Shown: positions 17,451-27,314 of the stretch, piece after piece | How positions within the stretch are numbered: the first letter of the stretch is position 1 | Layout: each line of letters opens with the position of its first letter | Origin: Pseudomonas lini | Lineage (GTDB): Bacteria > Pseudomonadota > Gammaproteobacteria > Pseudomonadales > Pseudomonadaceae | Direction of reading: 5' to 3' | NCBI RefSeq assembly: GCF_964063345.1 | Contig: NZ_OZ061318.1 | Span: 5,208,001 to 5,272,000 of the forward strand | DNA length: 64,000 nucleotides | The notes under the pieces: model-generated | What the model saw: the letters and a program-made list of their open reading frames with translations, nothing else | Told to the model about the DNA's origin: nothing | Databases searched by the model: none | Program-made: the position numbers and the translations under genes

Positions 17451-19814
17451 GTGGTGGATTTACAGCAGGGCTTCGTCCTGACGCGGCATTGGCGCGATAC
17501 CCCGGCCGGCACGGAAGTCGAGTTCTGGCTGGCGACCGATGCCGGTCCCCGACGCATCCGCCTGCCGCATCAACCGTCGGTAGCGTTCATTCCGGCAGCC
17601 CAACGCGAGCAAGCCGAAGCGCTGCTGCGCGGCGAGAAAAACCTCGAGCTGAAGCCCTTGGCACTGCTGGACTTCGAACATCGCCCGGTGCTTGGCCTGT
17701 ATTGCCAGCAGCACGGTCAATTGATGCGTCTTGAAACGGCGCTGCGCAGATCAGGCGTCGATGTATTCGAGGCCGACATCCGCCCGCCGGAACGCTACAT
17801 GATGGAGCGTTTCATCACCGCCCCCGTTTTGTTTGGTGGCACACCCAACGCCGAAGACCTGCTGCTCGACGCGCAAATGAAACCCGATCCGGGCTACCGA
17901 CCGAATCTCAGACTGGTCTCGCTGGACATCGAAACTACCGCTCAGGGCGAGTTGTATTCCATCGCCCTGGAAGGCTGCGGCGAGCGTCAGGTGTACATGC
18001 TCGGGCCACCCAATGGCGATGACAGCGAGGTGGATTTCCAGCTCGAATACTGCGACTCGCGAACCCTGCTGCTGAAAAAACTCAATGAATGGTTCGCCCG
18101 GCACGACCCCGACGCCATCATCGGCTGGAACGTCGTGCAGTTCGATCTGCGCGTACTGCACGAGCATGCTCGTCGCTTGGCGGTGCCGCTGAAACTGGGG
18201 CGTGGCGGTGAAGAAATGCACTGGCGCGAGCATGGCAGCCGAAATCATTACTTCGCTTCGGCTGCCGGCCGGCTGATCATCGACGGCATCGAGTCGCTGC
18301 GCTCGGCGACCTGGAGCTTCCCCTCGTTCAGCCTGGAAAACGTCGCACAAACCCTGTTGGGCGAAGGCAAGTCGATCGACAACCCCTACCAGCGGATGGA
18401 CGAAATCAATCGCATGTTTGCCGAGGACAAACCGGCCCTGGCGAAGTACAACCTCAAGGACTGTGAACTGGTGACGCGGATCTTCGCCAAGACCGAGTTG
18501 CTGACCTTCCTGCTCGAGCGCGCCAGCGTCACCGGTTTGCCGGCGGACCGCAGCGGTGGCTCGGTGGCGGCGTTCACTCACCTGTATATGCCGTTGATGC
18601 ACCGGCAGGGCTTCGTCGCGCCGAACCTCGGCGGCAAACCACCGCAGGCCAGCCCCGGCGGTTTTGTCATGGACTCGCAACCAGGGCTGTACGAATCGGT
18701 GCTGGTACTCGACTACAAAAGTCTCTATCCGTCGATCATCCGCACTTTTCTAATCGACCCGGTGGGCTTGATCGAAGGGCTCAAGCATCCCGACGACAGC
18801 GAGTCGGTGACGGGCTTTCGCGGTGCACGTTTTTCAAGAACCCGGCATTGCCTGCCGGCGATCATCGCCCGGGTCGCCGAAGGTCGTGAAACCGCCAAGC
18901 GCGAACACAACGCGCCGCTGTCCCAGGCCCTGAAGATCATCATGAATGCCTTCTACGGCGTCCTCGGTTCCAGCGGTTGCCGCTTCTTCGATACACGGCT
19001 GGCCTCGTCCATCACCTTGCGCGGACACGAGATCATGTTGCGCACCCGCCAGTTGATCGAAGCACAGGGCCATGCGGTGATCTATGGCGACACCGACTCG
19101 ACCTTTGTCTGGCTCCGGCGCCCCCACGGCCAGGCAGAAGCCGCGCAGATCGGTCACGCGCTGGTGGACCATGTCAACCAGTGGTGGCGTGAGCATGTGA
19201 AACAGCAATACGGGTTGGAAAGTGCCCTGGAGTTGCAGTTCGAAACCCACTACAAGCGCTTTTTGATGCCGACCATTCGTGGCGCCGAGGAGGGCAGCAA
19301 GAAGCGCTATGCCGGGTTGGTCACCCGCGCCGATGGCACCGATGAAATGGTCTACAAGGGCCTGGAAACCGTGCGCACCGACTGGTCGCCATTGGCCCGG
19401 CAATTCCAGCAGGAGCTGTACCTGCGCATCTTCAATCGCAAACCCTATCAGGATTATGTGCGTGACTATGTGCGCAAGACATTGGCCGGTGAATTCGACG
19501 AGCGCCTGATCTATCGCAAACGCCTGCGCCGTACCCTCGACGATTATCAGCGCAACGTGCCGCCCCACGTGAGGGCCGCGCGAATCGCCGACGACTACAA
19601 CGACCAGCAGGGACGTCCGCGTCAATATCAGAACGGCGGCTGGATCAGTTATGTCATCACCGTCGCCGGCCCCGAGCCGCTGGAAATCCGCAGCGCGCCC
19701 ATCGACTACGACCATTACGTCACTCGGCAGCTGCAACCGGTGGCGGATGCGATCCTGCCGTTCGTGGATGACGATTTCTCAACGCTGATTGGGGGGCAAC
19801 TGGGCCTGTTTTGA
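17451..19814 (+). CDS. polB: DNA polymerase II (family B)
   Basis: A 787-residue family B polymerase, close to the 783 residues of E. coli Pol II. Proofreading exonuclease motifs are SLDIETT (Asp159, Glu161), NVVQFD and the YNLKDCELV region. Polymerase motifs are [10 protein letters not shown] (Asp421) and YGDTDST (Asp547, Asp549), plus [13 protein letters not shown], so both activities look intact. It acts in SOS-linked DNA repair and replication restart. The start is GTG at 17451 or the adjacent GTG at 17454; the ribosome site is weak. The LexA-type box upstream supports damage induction. Its last 36 bp overlap the convergent DUF1810 gene. Confidence 0.95.
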   Translation: MVDLQQGFVLTRHWRDTPAGTEVEFWLATDAGPRRIRLPHQPSVAFIPAAQREQAEALLRGEKNLELKPLALLDFEHRPVLGLYCQQHGQLMRLETALRRSGVDVFEADIRPPERYMMERFITAPVLFGGTPNAEDLLLDAQMKPDPGYRPNLRLVSLDIETTAQGELYSIALEGCGERQVYMLGPPNGDDSEVDFQLEYCDSRTLLLKKLNEWFARHDPDAIIGWNVVQFDLRVLHEHARRLAVPLKLGRGGEEMHWREHGSRNHYFASAAGRLIIDGIESLRSATWSFPSFSLENVAQTLLGEGKSIDNPYQRMDEINRMFAEDKPALAKYNLKDCELVTRIFAKTELLTFLLERASVTGLPADRSGGSVAAFTHLYMPLMHRQGFVAPNLGGKPPQASPGGFVMDSQPGLYESVLVLDYKSLYPSIIRTFLIDPVGLIEGLKHPDDSESVTGFRGARFSRTRHCLPAIIARVAEGRETAKREHNAPLSQALKIIMNAFYGVLGSSGCRFFDTRLASSITLRGHEIMLRTRQLIEAQGHAVIYGDTDSTFVWLRRPHGQAEAAQIGHALVDHVNQWWREHVKQQYGLESALELQFETHYKRFLMPTIRGAEEGSKKRYAGLVTRADGTDEMVYKGLETVRTDWSPLARQFQQELYLRIFNRKPYQDYVRDYVRKTLAGEFDERLIYRKRLRRTLDDYQRNVPPHVRAARIADDYNDQQGRPRQYQNGGWISYVITVAGPEPLEIRSAPIDYDHYVTRQLQPVADAILPFVDDDFSTLIGGQLGLF

Positions 19815-20249
19815 GTCCAGCAGCGACAACGTCCAGCCATCCGGTATGCCATGAAAATACTGATCCAGCGCCTGATGGAACAGGCTGCCTTTTGGCGAAA
19901 CCTGGGCGAACAGCGTCATCGATGAGTGAAACTTGAGGTTGTCGGGATGGCCGAAAATCTTGGCGATCGACTGATGAGGAACGTCCAGGACCAATTGCGT
20001 GCAGGCACGCAAGCGTGGCCCCAGCAACGGATGCTCCAGGTATGCCGTGGCTTCTTCGCTGGAGCGAATGGCAAAGTAGCGGGACATCTCGCTGTCACCC
20101 AACCCGGAAAACTGCGGAAAGATAAACCACATCCAGTGCCGGCGCTTCTGGCCGGCGCGCAGTTCCTCCTGCACCCACTCGAACACAGGGTCCTGCGCCT
20201 GGACGAAGCGTGGCAAGTTGAAAGAGTCGAGCTGATCGGTACTTCTCAT
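19779..20249 (-). CDS. DUF1810 family protein
   Basis: A 156-residue protein matching the DUF1810 family: it opens with [20 protein letters not shown], then has the conserved [11 protein letters not shown] and the helix-rich [19 protein letters not shown]. The family is small, soluble and uncharacterised. It lies 30 bp after the aldo/keto reductase gene on the same strand with AGAGGG before its ATG, so the two probably share a transcript. The 3' end overlaps polB tail to tail. Confidence 0.85.
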   Translation of the reverse strand: MRSTDQLDSFNLPRFVQAQDPVFEWVQEELRAGQKRRHWMWFIFPQFSGLGDSEMSRYFAIRSSEEATAYLEHPLLGPRLRACTQLVLDVPHQSIAKIFGHPDNLKFHSSMTLFAQVSPKGSLFHQALDQYFHGIPDGWTLSLLDSKQAQLPPNQR

Positions 20250-20279
20250 GCCGATGCCCTCTGACAGAACCGCGATGGC

Positions 20280-21101
20280 TCAGACCATGGCCAACCGCTG
20301 CTTGCGTTGTGGCGCGCGAAAAGCTTGGTCCAGCGCCTCCAGATCCCCGACTTCAAGCCGCAATTGCGCCGCTTGCGCATTGAGCTGCACATGCTCGGGA
20401 CGGACCGCCTTGGGGATGGCGATCACGCCGTCCTGACGCAGAATCCATGCCAGCGCTACCTGCGCGGGTGTCGCCTCGTGACGGGCGGCAATCTGCTTGA
20501 GCGTTGAGTTGGCCAGCATGTGCCCGCCCTGGCCGATCGGACAATAGGCCATCACCGGCATCCTTTGGTGTTGGCTCCAGGGAAGCAAATCGAACTCGAT
20601 GCCGCGTTCTTCCAGGTTATACAGCACCTGATTGGTGGCGCAGGTGGGCGAGGCCAATTCTTCCAGGTCGTCCAGGTCGAAATTGGACACGCCCCAACGG
20701 TCGATTTTGCCGCTTTCACGCAGGCGTTCGAAGGCGTCGACGGTTTCCTCAAGGGGATACTCGCCGCGCCAGTGCAACAGGTAAAGATCGATGTAATCGG
20801 TTTTCAAACGCCGTAGGCTACGTTCGCAGGCTTGGGGGATGCCTAGGCAGCTGGCGTTGTGGGGGTAGACCTTGCTGACCAGAAAAACCTGGTCGCGCCT
20901 GCCAGCGATGGCTTCACCCACCACCTCTTCAGCGCCTCCTTCGGCGTACATTTCAGCGGTGTCGATCAGGGTCATGCCCAACTCGATGCCCAAACGCAGC
21001 GCTGCAACTTCCTTTGTGTGTCGGGAGCGTTCCTCTCCCATGCGCCAGGTTCCTTGGCCGATGACCGGCACATGGATGCCGGCCAGCTCAAGAGTACGCA
21101 T
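20280..21101 (-). CDS. Aldo/keto reductase
   Basis: A 273-residue TIM-barrel NADPH-dependent oxidoreductase. The catalytic tetrad is visible: Asp in LIDTAEMYAEGGAEE with its Tyr four residues on, Lys in FLVSKVYPHN, and His in LYLLHWRGEYP. The C-terminal AIPKAVRPEHVQLN is the NADPH 2'-phosphate binding segment. It reduces carbonyl compounds; the physiological substrate is not evident. AAGGAGGATTC before the ATG is a strong ribosome site. It heads a two-gene unit with the DUF1810 gene. Confidence 0.9.
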   Translation of the reverse strand: MRTLELAGIHVPVIGQGTWRMGEERSRHTKEVAALRLGIELGMTLIDTAEMYAEGGAEEVVGEAIAGRRDQVFLVSKVYPHNASCLGIPQACERSLRRLKTDYIDLYLLHWRGEYPLEETVDAFERLRESGKIDRWGVSNFDLDDLEELASPTCATNQVLYNLEERGIEFDLLPWSQHQRMPVMAYCPIGQGGHMLANSTLKQIAARHEATPAQVALAWILRQDGVIAIPKAVRPEHVQLNAQAAQLRLEVGDLEALDQAFRAPQRKQRLAMV

Positions 21102-21175
21102 GAATCCTCCTTACCGAAGCCCGATCGATACTTCAGTTGGCAGCAAAATAGCCCGGTGGTTCCATGGACATGTCG

Positions 21176-21270
21176 AAAGATCGCAACCTGCGGCAGCTCC
21201 TACAGGGACGGGGGCATACCCGATATTGGGGGCCGGTGCAGGAACTGCCGAAGGCTGCGATCTTTTGATC
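21176..21270. repeat. Inverted repeat, GCTGCCGAAGGCTGCGAT family
   Basis: AAAGATCGCAACCTGCGGCA at the left pairs imperfectly with the right arm ACTGCCGAAGGCTGCGATC. It is a second copy of the element at 1358-1441. Its right edge abuts the stop codon of the aldose 1-epimerase gene. Confidence 0.8.
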
Positions 21271-22418
21271 TACAGGGTAGAAAACTTATACACCGTAGTC
21301 TGGCTATAGCGCTTGTCCGGATCCAGCCGTGTGGACGGGAAGTTCGGCTGGTTCGGCGAATCAGGATAATGCTGAGTCTCCAGAGTAAACGCCCCCCAAT
21401 GCGGATAGATCTTGCCCGCCTTGCCCTTGACCGTCCCATCGAGGAAGTTGCTGGTATAGAACTGCACACCCGGTTCAGTCGTGTAGAGCTGCAACCGGCG
21501 CCCGGATTGCGGATCGCTGACATCAGCAGCGAGTTTGCCCAGATCCCCCTTGGCGTCCAGTACCCAGTTGAAATCGAAACCGCCTTGTTTCGGTTCGGCG
21601 AACTTCAGTTGCGGGTGATCAGCCTTGATGTGTTGACCGATGGCGGTCGGTTGGGTGAAGTCCATGGGGGTGCCGGCGACCGGGGCCAGTTCACCGGTGG
21701 GGATCAGTTTGCCGGTGACCGGTGTGTAGCGGGCGGCATGCAAAGTCGCAAGTTGCTTCAGGACGTCGCCGTTGCCCGCGCCGGCCAGGTTGAAATAACT
21801 GTGGTTGGTCAGGTTCAGCACTGTGGGCTTGTCGGTGCTGGCCTTGTACTCGATGCGCAGCTCATTGCTCTCGGTGAGGCTGTAGGTGACTTCGGTTTTA
21901 AGGTTGCCCGGGAACCCCATTTCACCGCCCGCCGACAGATACGTCAGGGTCACGCCCACCGAATCCTTGCCTTTGCTCGGTTCGGCTTTCCACACACGTT
22001 TGTCGAAACCCTGGGCCCCGCCGTGCAGTGAATTGCTACCGTCGTTGAGTGGCACTTGATAGCGTTTGCCGTCCAGTTCGAAAGCGCCATTGGCCAGGCG
22101 GTTGCCGAAGCGGCCAATGGTTGCGCCGAAGTACGCGGTGCCACTTTGATAACCCTGCACATCATCGAAGCCCAGCACCACATCGTCGAGCTTGCCGTTT
22201 TTGTCCGGCACTTTCAGCGACTGCAGAATCCCGCCGTAGGTAATGACCGTGGCTTGCAGGCCATGGCTGTTGCGCAAGATGTATTGCTCGACGGGCGTGC
22301 CGTCATTGGTTTTGCCGAAGGCTTTGTGTTCGCTGGACAAACCGGCGGCGTGAGCGGGGAGGGTGGCGATCATCAGGGACAGTCCGAGGCCGGAGAGCAG
22401 GTATCGAGATTGAAGCAT
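21270..22418 (-). CDS. galM: Aldose 1-epimerase (mutarotase), exported
   Basis: A 382-residue GalM-family protein with a signal peptide (hydrophobic core to about residue 24, cleavage after AHA), so it should work in the periplasm on sugars entering the cell. Family motifs include ATVITYGGILQSLKVPD, YFGATIGRFGNRLANG, SLHGGAQGFDKRVW, LTNHSYFNLAG with the conserved His, and the late glutamate region YTTEPGVQFYTSNF. It interconverts alpha and beta anomers of aldoses. AGGAAGG precedes the ATG. No sugar operon is adjacent. Confidence 0.9.
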   Translation of the reverse strand: MLQSRYLLSGLGLSLMIATLPAHAAGLSSEHKAFGKTNDGTPVEQYILRNSHGLQATVITYGGILQSLKVPDKNGKLDDVVLGFDDVQGYQSGTAYFGATIGRFGNRLANGAFELDGKRYQVPLNDGSNSLHGGAQGFDKRVWKAEPSKGKDSVGVTLTYLSAGGEMGFPGNLKTEVTYSLTESNELRIEYKASTDKPTVLNLTNHSYFNLAGAGNGDVLKQLATLHAARYTPVTGKLIPTGELAPVAGTPMDFTQPTAIGQHIKADHPQLKFAEPKQGGFDFNWVLDAKGDLGKLAADVSDPQSGRRLQLYTTEPGVQFYTSNFLDGTVKGKAGKIYPHWGAFTLETQHYPDSPNQPNFPSTRLDPDKRYSQTTVYKFSTL

Positions 22419-22668
22419 GGTTGACCTTCCTTTTTGTTGTTTTGTGAGAAGTAGTCATGCTAATAATCGAGTATTAACGCGATCAAGGAAGGATTTATAG
22501 CTTATTCAGGCAGTGTTGCAATTATAAAGTATGACTAATATGCGGCCGCTTTCACGGTGATCAACGTTTACGGACCACCGGCACTGCACTTTTCCAGCTT
22601 TCACGGTTCTATCCTTGGCCAGCCCGCGGCGATCCCCACCGCCGGCCCATGCCCAAGTTCAAGAACCC

Positions 22669-23418
22669 ATGGCTCGAGTTTTACCCCGCTTTACCCCGCA
22701 CATTCGCCGTTATTGCTGGCTGCTGATTGGCCTGTCGATGCTCTTCGCCAGTGGCTGCAGCCATCAGCCGGGCAACGATATCGTCAGCCAGTTTCGCAAC
22801 GGCCAACCTCAGGAATTCCTCCAGACAAGCGTCGACCGTATGGCGACCCTGACGATGCGTGACAACCTCGAAAGCCTCTACCTGCTGATGAACAAGCTCT
22901 ACCTGCGCAACCCAGAGGAGCTGAAGAAATCCGGCTTCCTCGATGTTGGCACCGCGGAAAAACAAGTGCGCATGGCCATCGAACAGCAAGAGCCGCTACC
23001 CACGCTCGGCGGCAAAAAAGACCTCGCCGCGCTGAGCTACGCCATGAGCCCGGAATTCCTCGGCGACCGGGTGGGTGCCTTCATCTATGCCATCGGCAGC
23101 ATGCTGGTCACCGCCCATGGCAATCGGCTGGAGTTCTACATGACGGATGCGATCAACCCGACCTTCGTCAGCAATGCCGCGCGCAACATCGAGAAAGCCA
23201 CCTGGATCTTGAGTCAGCGGCAAAACAAGCAAGGCGAGCCCTTGCTGTTTTCCAACGAAATCTCGGAGGAGGGCAGCAACCTGAGCTTTGCCGTGGAGTT
23301 CGGCAAAATCGTCGCGCGGCTGGACCTGCTGACCCAGATGCTCGATGAACGCTACCGGCGGATCGGCCTCAACTACGCCCAGAGTTTGCTGTTCCTGAAT
23401 TTCTTGCCGGTGCAGTAA
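22669..23418 (+). CDS. Predicted lipoprotein of unknown function
   Basis: A 249-residue protein starting at MARVLPRFTPH, with a hydrophobic segment ending in the lipobox LFASGC (Cys at about residue 30). The mature part is largely helical (TLTMRDNLESLYLLMNKLYLRNPEEL, ARNIEKATWILSQRQNKQGEPLLFSNEI, VARLDLLTQMLDERY) and has no catalytic motif I recognise. It is probably a Pseudomonas-conserved envelope lipoprotein. The frame is open further upstream to 22615, but 22669 gives a normal lipoprotein signal. Confidence 0.65.
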   Translation: MARVLPRFTPHIRRYCWLLIGLSMLFASGCSHQPGNDIVSQFRNGQPQEFLQTSVDRMATLTMRDNLESLYLLMNKLYLRNPEELKKSGFLDVGTAEKQVRMAIEQQEPLPTLGGKKDLAALSYAMSPEFLGDRVGAFIYAIGSMLVTAHGNRLEFYMTDAINPTFVSNAARNIEKATWILSQRQNKQGEPLLFSNEISEEGSNLSFAVEFGKIVARLDLLTQMLDERYRRIGLNYAQSLLFLNFLPVQ

Positions 23419-23459
23419 TTTGAGTAGTGAACCCAAATCCCCTGTGGGAGCGAGATTTT

Positions 23460-23544
23460 GTGGGAGCTGGCTTGCCTGCGATGGTATCAACTCGGTTCGA
23501 CGTTAAACCGAGCCGCCTGCATCGCAGGCAAGCCAGCTCCCACA
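23460..23544. repeat. REP pair, GTGGGAGCTGGCTTGCCTGCGAT variant
   Basis: TGGGAGCTGGCTTGCCTGCG on the left is answered by ATCGCAGGCAAGCCAGCTCC on the right, around an inner GGTTCGACGTTAAACC hairpin. A damaged extra unit (CCTGTGGGAGCGAG) precedes it. Confidence 0.8.
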
Positions 23545-23697
23545 AAAAGCCCGACCTCACAGGGGGCTTGAAAGAAAGAAGATCGTGTTCCGGCTCAATG
23601 AGTTGGCATAACGATAGACCGCATCGATATAACTGGTTATAAGAAAAATCGCTATGCTGCGAGCCGGTTATTCTCCTGCGATTCTCTGGGCGTATTA

Positions 23698-24483
23698 ATG
23701 GAATTCGGTAATTTCGGGTTGGTCGTTGCAGGTCTGGTGGTCGGCTTTATTGTCGGCATGACCGGCGTCGGGGGCGGTTCGTTGATGACTCCCATTCTGT
23801 TGTGGTTCGGCGTCAACCCGGCTACGGCGGTGGGTACGGATTTGCTGTACGCGGCCATTACCAAATCCAGCGGCGTGCTGGTTCATCGCAAGAACAAGAA
23901 CATCGATTGGGCGATCACCGGTTGGCTGACCCTCGGCAGTGTGCCGGCTGTGGCACTGACGCTGTGGTTCCTGAGCAGTTTGCAGACCTCGCCCGACGCG
24001 ATGAATGCCGTCATCAAACAAGCCTTGGGCTTCGTACTGTTCGCCACGGCGCTGGCGATTTTCTTCAAGAAGCGCTTGCTCGATTTCGCCCACAAACGGG
24101 CGGGCGGCCACTACAACCCCAGCGGCTCGCGGTTGAATGTACTGACCGTTATCACCGGTCTGGTCCTCGGCACCATGGTCGCCCTGACCTCCATCGGCGC
24201 TGGCGCCCTGGGCACCGTCGCGCTGTTCATTCTGTATCCATTGCTGCCTACCCGCCGTCTGGTTGGCACCGAAATCGCTCACGCTGTGCCCCTGACCCTG
24301 GTCGCCGGCCTGGGCCACGCAAGCATGGGCAACATGGATTGGCACGTCTTGGGCTACTTGCTGGTCGGTTCGTTGCCGGGGATTTACCTGGGCAGCCACT
24401 TGACCGGGCGTATCTCCGACGAACTGCTGCGTCCGTGCCTGGCCACGATGCTGGTGCTGATCGGCTACAAGCTGGCGTTCTGA
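23698..24483 (+). CDS. TSUP family permease (TauE/SafE)
   Basis: A 261-residue membrane protein with about eight hydrophobic helices in two repeated halves. The TauE/SafE signature GFIVGMTGVGGGSLMTPILLW opens the first half, and LGTMVALTSIGAGALGTVAL opens the second. Family members export sulfite, sulfoacetate or related organosulfonate products across the inner membrane. No sulfur-metabolism gene is adjacent, so the substrate is open. Confidence 0.85.
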   Translation: MEFGNFGLVVAGLVVGFIVGMTGVGGGSLMTPILLWFGVNPATAVGTDLLYAAITKSSGVLVHRKNKNIDWAITGWLTLGSVPAVALTLWFLSSLQTSPDAMNAVIKQALGFVLFATALAIFFKKRLLDFAHKRAGGHYNPSGSRLNVLTVITGLVLGTMVALTSIGAGALGTVALFILYPLLPTRRLVGTEIAHAVPLTLVAGLGHASMGNMDWHVLGYLLVGSLPGIYLGSHLTGRISDELLRPCLATMLVLIGYKLAF

Positions 24484-24567
24484 TCCGGCACCGTATACAT
24501 CACTGAATTTAGCGGAATCATGCTCTCGCTGACGTAGTCAAAACCATGACCACGTTCGGATGAGGTC

Positions 24568-25935
24568 ATGACGTCCATGAACAGCCCCGTAAACGATCTT
24601 CTGCGACGGTTCCGCCGCCCCCGAGGCGAGCCACCCGGCAATGCAGCCGAAGTGCTACGCCGACATGTCGAACCGTTGCCTGCACTCGACTCACCTGAAT
24701 TCGGCGAACTGTTCGACCGCTTTGGCGATGCCCGCGTGGTGCTGATCGGTGAAGCCAGTCACGGCACCCAGGACTTCTACCAGACCCGAGCGGCGATCAC
24801 CCGCCGGCTGATCGAGCAACATGGCTTCGGCATCGTTGCGGTAGAAGCCGACTGGCCCGATGCCGGCCAGATCGACCGATGTGTCCGCGACCTGGGCCGC
24901 TCCGCCTGGAAAAAACAAGCCTTCGCCCGATTTCCCACCTGGATGTGGCGCAACACCGCCGTGCAGGCTTTTACCCGCTGGCTGCACCACCATAATCGCG
25001 GGCTGACGCCTTCGCTGCGTGTGGAGTTTCGGGGGCTGGATGTTTACAGCATGCGTCACTCCATCGACGAAGTGTTGGGCTATCTCGAAAAGACTGACCC
25101 GCATCTGGCGACAGAGGCCCGCCATCGCTATAGCTGCCTGACGCCGTGGCATGACGACCCGGCGCTGTACGGTCATTTCGCCGAGCGGGGCAATATGGCC
25201 ACGTGTGAGGACGCAGTGGTCGAGCAATTGAATGTGCTGCTGGGCGAACGGCTTGATCCAATGGTCGCCGACGACGAGGCGTTTTTCAGCGCCACCCAAA
25301 ACGCCCGCGTCGTGCGGGCCGCCGAGCAGTATTACCGCGCCATGTACCGCGGCTCGACCGCCTCGTGGAACCTGCGTGACCTGCACATGTTCGATACCTT
25401 GCAAACCCTGATGGAGCATCGCGGGGCAGGCGCCAAAGCGGTGGTGTGGGCGCATAACTCACACATCGGCAACGCCGCCGCCACGCAAATGGGTTGGGAG
25501 GGACAGTTCAACATCGGCCAGTTGTGCCGCACGGCCTACGGCTCACATGCAGTGCTGATCGGCATGGGCACCGACCACGGCACCGTCGCTGCCGCCGATG
25601 ACTGGGATGAGCCGATGCAGGTCAAACAGGTGAACCCGGCATTGGCCGACAGCTGGGAACAACTGTTTCTCCAGGCCGGCGTCCCCAAAGCGCTGCTCGA
25701 CTGGCGAACGTCACCCAGCGAGGAACTGCTGGACGTACTGGCCGAGCCGTTACTTGAGCGCGCCATCGGCGTCATCTATCGCCCGAGGACCGAGCGCCAG
25801 AGCCATTACTTCCAGGCAGTGTTGGCGGAGCAGTTCGACGCTTTTGTCTGGATCGAAAAAACCCATGCGGTCTCGCCATTGCCGGAGCCTGAGTTCATGG
25901 AACACGAGGAAGACACCTTTCCGTTCGGTATATGA
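24568..25935 (+). CDS. Erythromycin-esterase-family hydrolase
   Basis: A 455-residue protein of the EreA/EreB superfamily. Catalytic-type residues are visible in LIGEASHGTQDFY (Glu62, His65), IVAVEADWPDA, and WAHNSHIGNAAA near residue 295. Most chromosomal relatives have no proven macrolide activity and are of unknown function, so resistance should not be assumed. GAGG lies close to the first ATG; Met4 is a possible start. It stands alone between the TSUP gene and a REP pair. Confidence 0.85.
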   Translation: MTSMNSPVNDLLRRFRRPRGEPPGNAAEVLRRHVEPLPALDSPEFGELFDRFGDARVVLIGEASHGTQDFYQTRAAITRRLIEQHGFGIVAVEADWPDAGQIDRCVRDLGRSAWKKQAFARFPTWMWRNTAVQAFTRWLHHHNRGLTPSLRVEFRGLDVYSMRHSIDEVLGYLEKTDPHLATEARHRYSCLTPWHDDPALYGHFAERGNMATCEDAVVEQLNVLLGERLDPMVADDEAFFSATQNARVVRAAEQYYRAMYRGSTASWNLRDLHMFDTLQTLMEHRGAGAKAVVWAHNSHIGNAAATQMGWEGQFNIGQLCRTAYGSHAVLIGMGTDHGTVAAADDWDEPMQVKQVNPALADSWEQLFLQAGVPKALLDWRTSPSEELLDVLAEPLLERAIGVIYRPRTERQSHYFQAVLAEQFDAFVWIEKTHAVSPLPEPEFMEHEEDTFPFGI

Positions 25936-25989
25936 CATGCAAATGACGGCAATGCTGTTCACTTAAGAGTCTTGAGTCAGTGAGTAACC

Positions 25990-26103
25990 TGTGGCGAGGG
26001 AGCTTGCTCCCGCTTGAGTGCGTAGCACTCACAAAAATCGACGATTGTTATCAGATTTTTGGGGCCGCTACGCAGCCCAACGCGAGCAAGCTCGCTCGCC
26101 ACA
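25990..26103. repeat. REP pair (GTGGCGAGGGAGCTTG family)
   Basis: Left TGGCGAGGGAGCTTGCTCCC, right CGAGCAAGCTCGCTCGCCAC, with an inner GAGTGCGTAGCACTC hairpin. It lies between two convergent genes. Confidence 0.85.
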
Positions 26104-26162
26104 AAGGTTGGCATGACAGAGAGTCGCGCTTAAGTGAACAGCATTGCGCTAATGACGGGCAT

Positions 26163-26531
26163 CTATTCCCGGGTAAAAATCTCCAATAGATGCCCGTCCG
26201 GGTCATCGAAATACACCCGCCGGCCCCCGCCGTAATCATTGATCTCGTTCGGCCGTTGCTTGCCCGGATCGGCCCACCAGGGCTGCTTGCGCGCTTGCAG
26301 GCGAGCGAAGGCTGCATCGAAGTCTTGGTCGCCAATCAGAAACGCATAGTGCTGGGAGGCAATCGGCGGGTCGTTATTGTAGAAATCCAGCGATACACCG
26401 TTATCGAATTTGACCACCAGCATCGGCCCGAACGGCTCGGCATCGGGCAGGCCGAGGAGGTCGGTCAGGTAGCGGGCCGAGACTTGTTTGTCACGGCACC
26501 AGACGATGGTGTGGTTCAGCTGAGCGCTCAT
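26163..26531 (-). CDS. VOC (glyoxalase/dioxygenase-fold) protein
   Basis: A 122-residue vicinal-oxygen-chelate protein with paired beta-alpha-beta-beta-beta modules. HTIVWCRDKQVSARYLTDLLG opens the fold, with metal-ligand-type His at residue 7. HYAFLI and VYFDDPDGHLLEIFTRE supply the other expected ligands (His and the late Glu). It could be a lyase, thiol transferase or dioxygenase; nothing nearby points to a substrate. GAGGA six bases before the ATG supports the start. Confidence 0.8.
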   Translation of the reverse strand: MSAQLNHTIVWCRDKQVSARYLTDLLGLPDAEPFGPMLVVKFDNGVSLDFYNNDPPIASQHYAFLIGDQDFDAAFARLQARKQPWWADPGKQRPNEINDYGGGRRVYFDDPDGHLLEIFTRE

Positions 26532-26697
26532 GGAAAAGTCCTCACGGCGAATCAGGTTATGAGATTAGCTCAGGCTGTTGCGCAATGACCGCCCTGACCT
26601 AAGCTTGGGGCAAGGCGAAACACAATTGCAGTGCGTCACCCGGAACGTTCGCCGCGATGCGCAATCATTAGAGCGTGGATATCAAAAGGAGATGCGC

Positions 26698-27231
26698 ATG
26701 CTCATCAGGTCTTTGACCCTGGCTACTCTGCTGGCTTTCGTCGGCCCCCTGTTCGCCGCCGATGACGATTCCCCTCTGGTTAAAGACGTGGGCAAGGCCC
26801 GTCCCTTGATTGTCATCGCGCCCAGTTCGGTGGATCCCACTTGGGTCAGCCTGAAAAAGTCGCTGGATGAACCCGCCAGTCGCCAGGGTTTCACCGAGCG
26901 GAATATGGTGCTTTACACCGTGATCAATACGATGGGTCAGCGCGACGGCAAAGACCTCGACCCGCAAACGACGATGGCCTTGATCCGCTCGCTCAAGCTG
27001 GGTGCCGGGGCGAAGAGCAAAATCATCCTGGTCGGCAAGGACGGCGAAAAGAAGCTTGAAAAGGATGCGGTCGAGCTGAAAGAGATTTTCAGCACCGTCG
27101 ACCAGTTGCCGGCGGCCGAGAAAGAAGCAACGGTACCGGTGCCAGCGCCGGTGGCTGAAGTTGCACCGGCCAAAGGTGCAAAAGGCAAACCGGCGAAACC
27201 CGCCAAACCGCCTGAGCAGCCGGATGAATGA
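26698..27231 (+). CDS. Exported DUF4174 protein with Ala/Lys/Pro-rich tail
   Basis: A 177-residue protein with a signal peptide (LATLLAFVGPLFA, cleaved before ADDDS). Residues about 30-125 match DUF4174, a small thioredoxin-like domain: PLIVIAPSSVDPTWVSLKKSL, ERNMVLYTVINT and KSKIILVGKDGEKKL. No cysteine pair is present. The last 50 residues are a low-complexity Pro/Ala/Lys tail (VAPAKGAKGKPAKPAKPP), probably unstructured. AAAAGGAG lies seven bases before the ATG at 26698, which favours it over the ATG at 26692. Confidence 0.78.
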   Translation: MLIRSLTLATLLAFVGPLFAADDDSPLVKDVGKARPLIVIAPSSVDPTWVSLKKSLDEPASRQGFTERNMVLYTVINTMGQRDGKDLDPQTTMALIRSLKLGAGAKSKIILVGKDGEKKLEKDAVELKEIFSTVDQLPAAEKEATVPVPAPVAEVAPAKGAKGKPAKPAKPPEQPDE

Positions 27232-27314
27232 GTATTGAGGCATTACCTCAATGCAGATCAGTTAAGCCCGCTCCCACAGGTGCGTGGTTGCCCGGTCTCA
27301 ATGGGGTGTCGGGA

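Noticed and set aside
24568..25935. Macrolide resistance gene
   Set aside because: Only family membership in the erythromycin esterase superfamily is visible; most chromosomal relatives lack shown macrolide activity.
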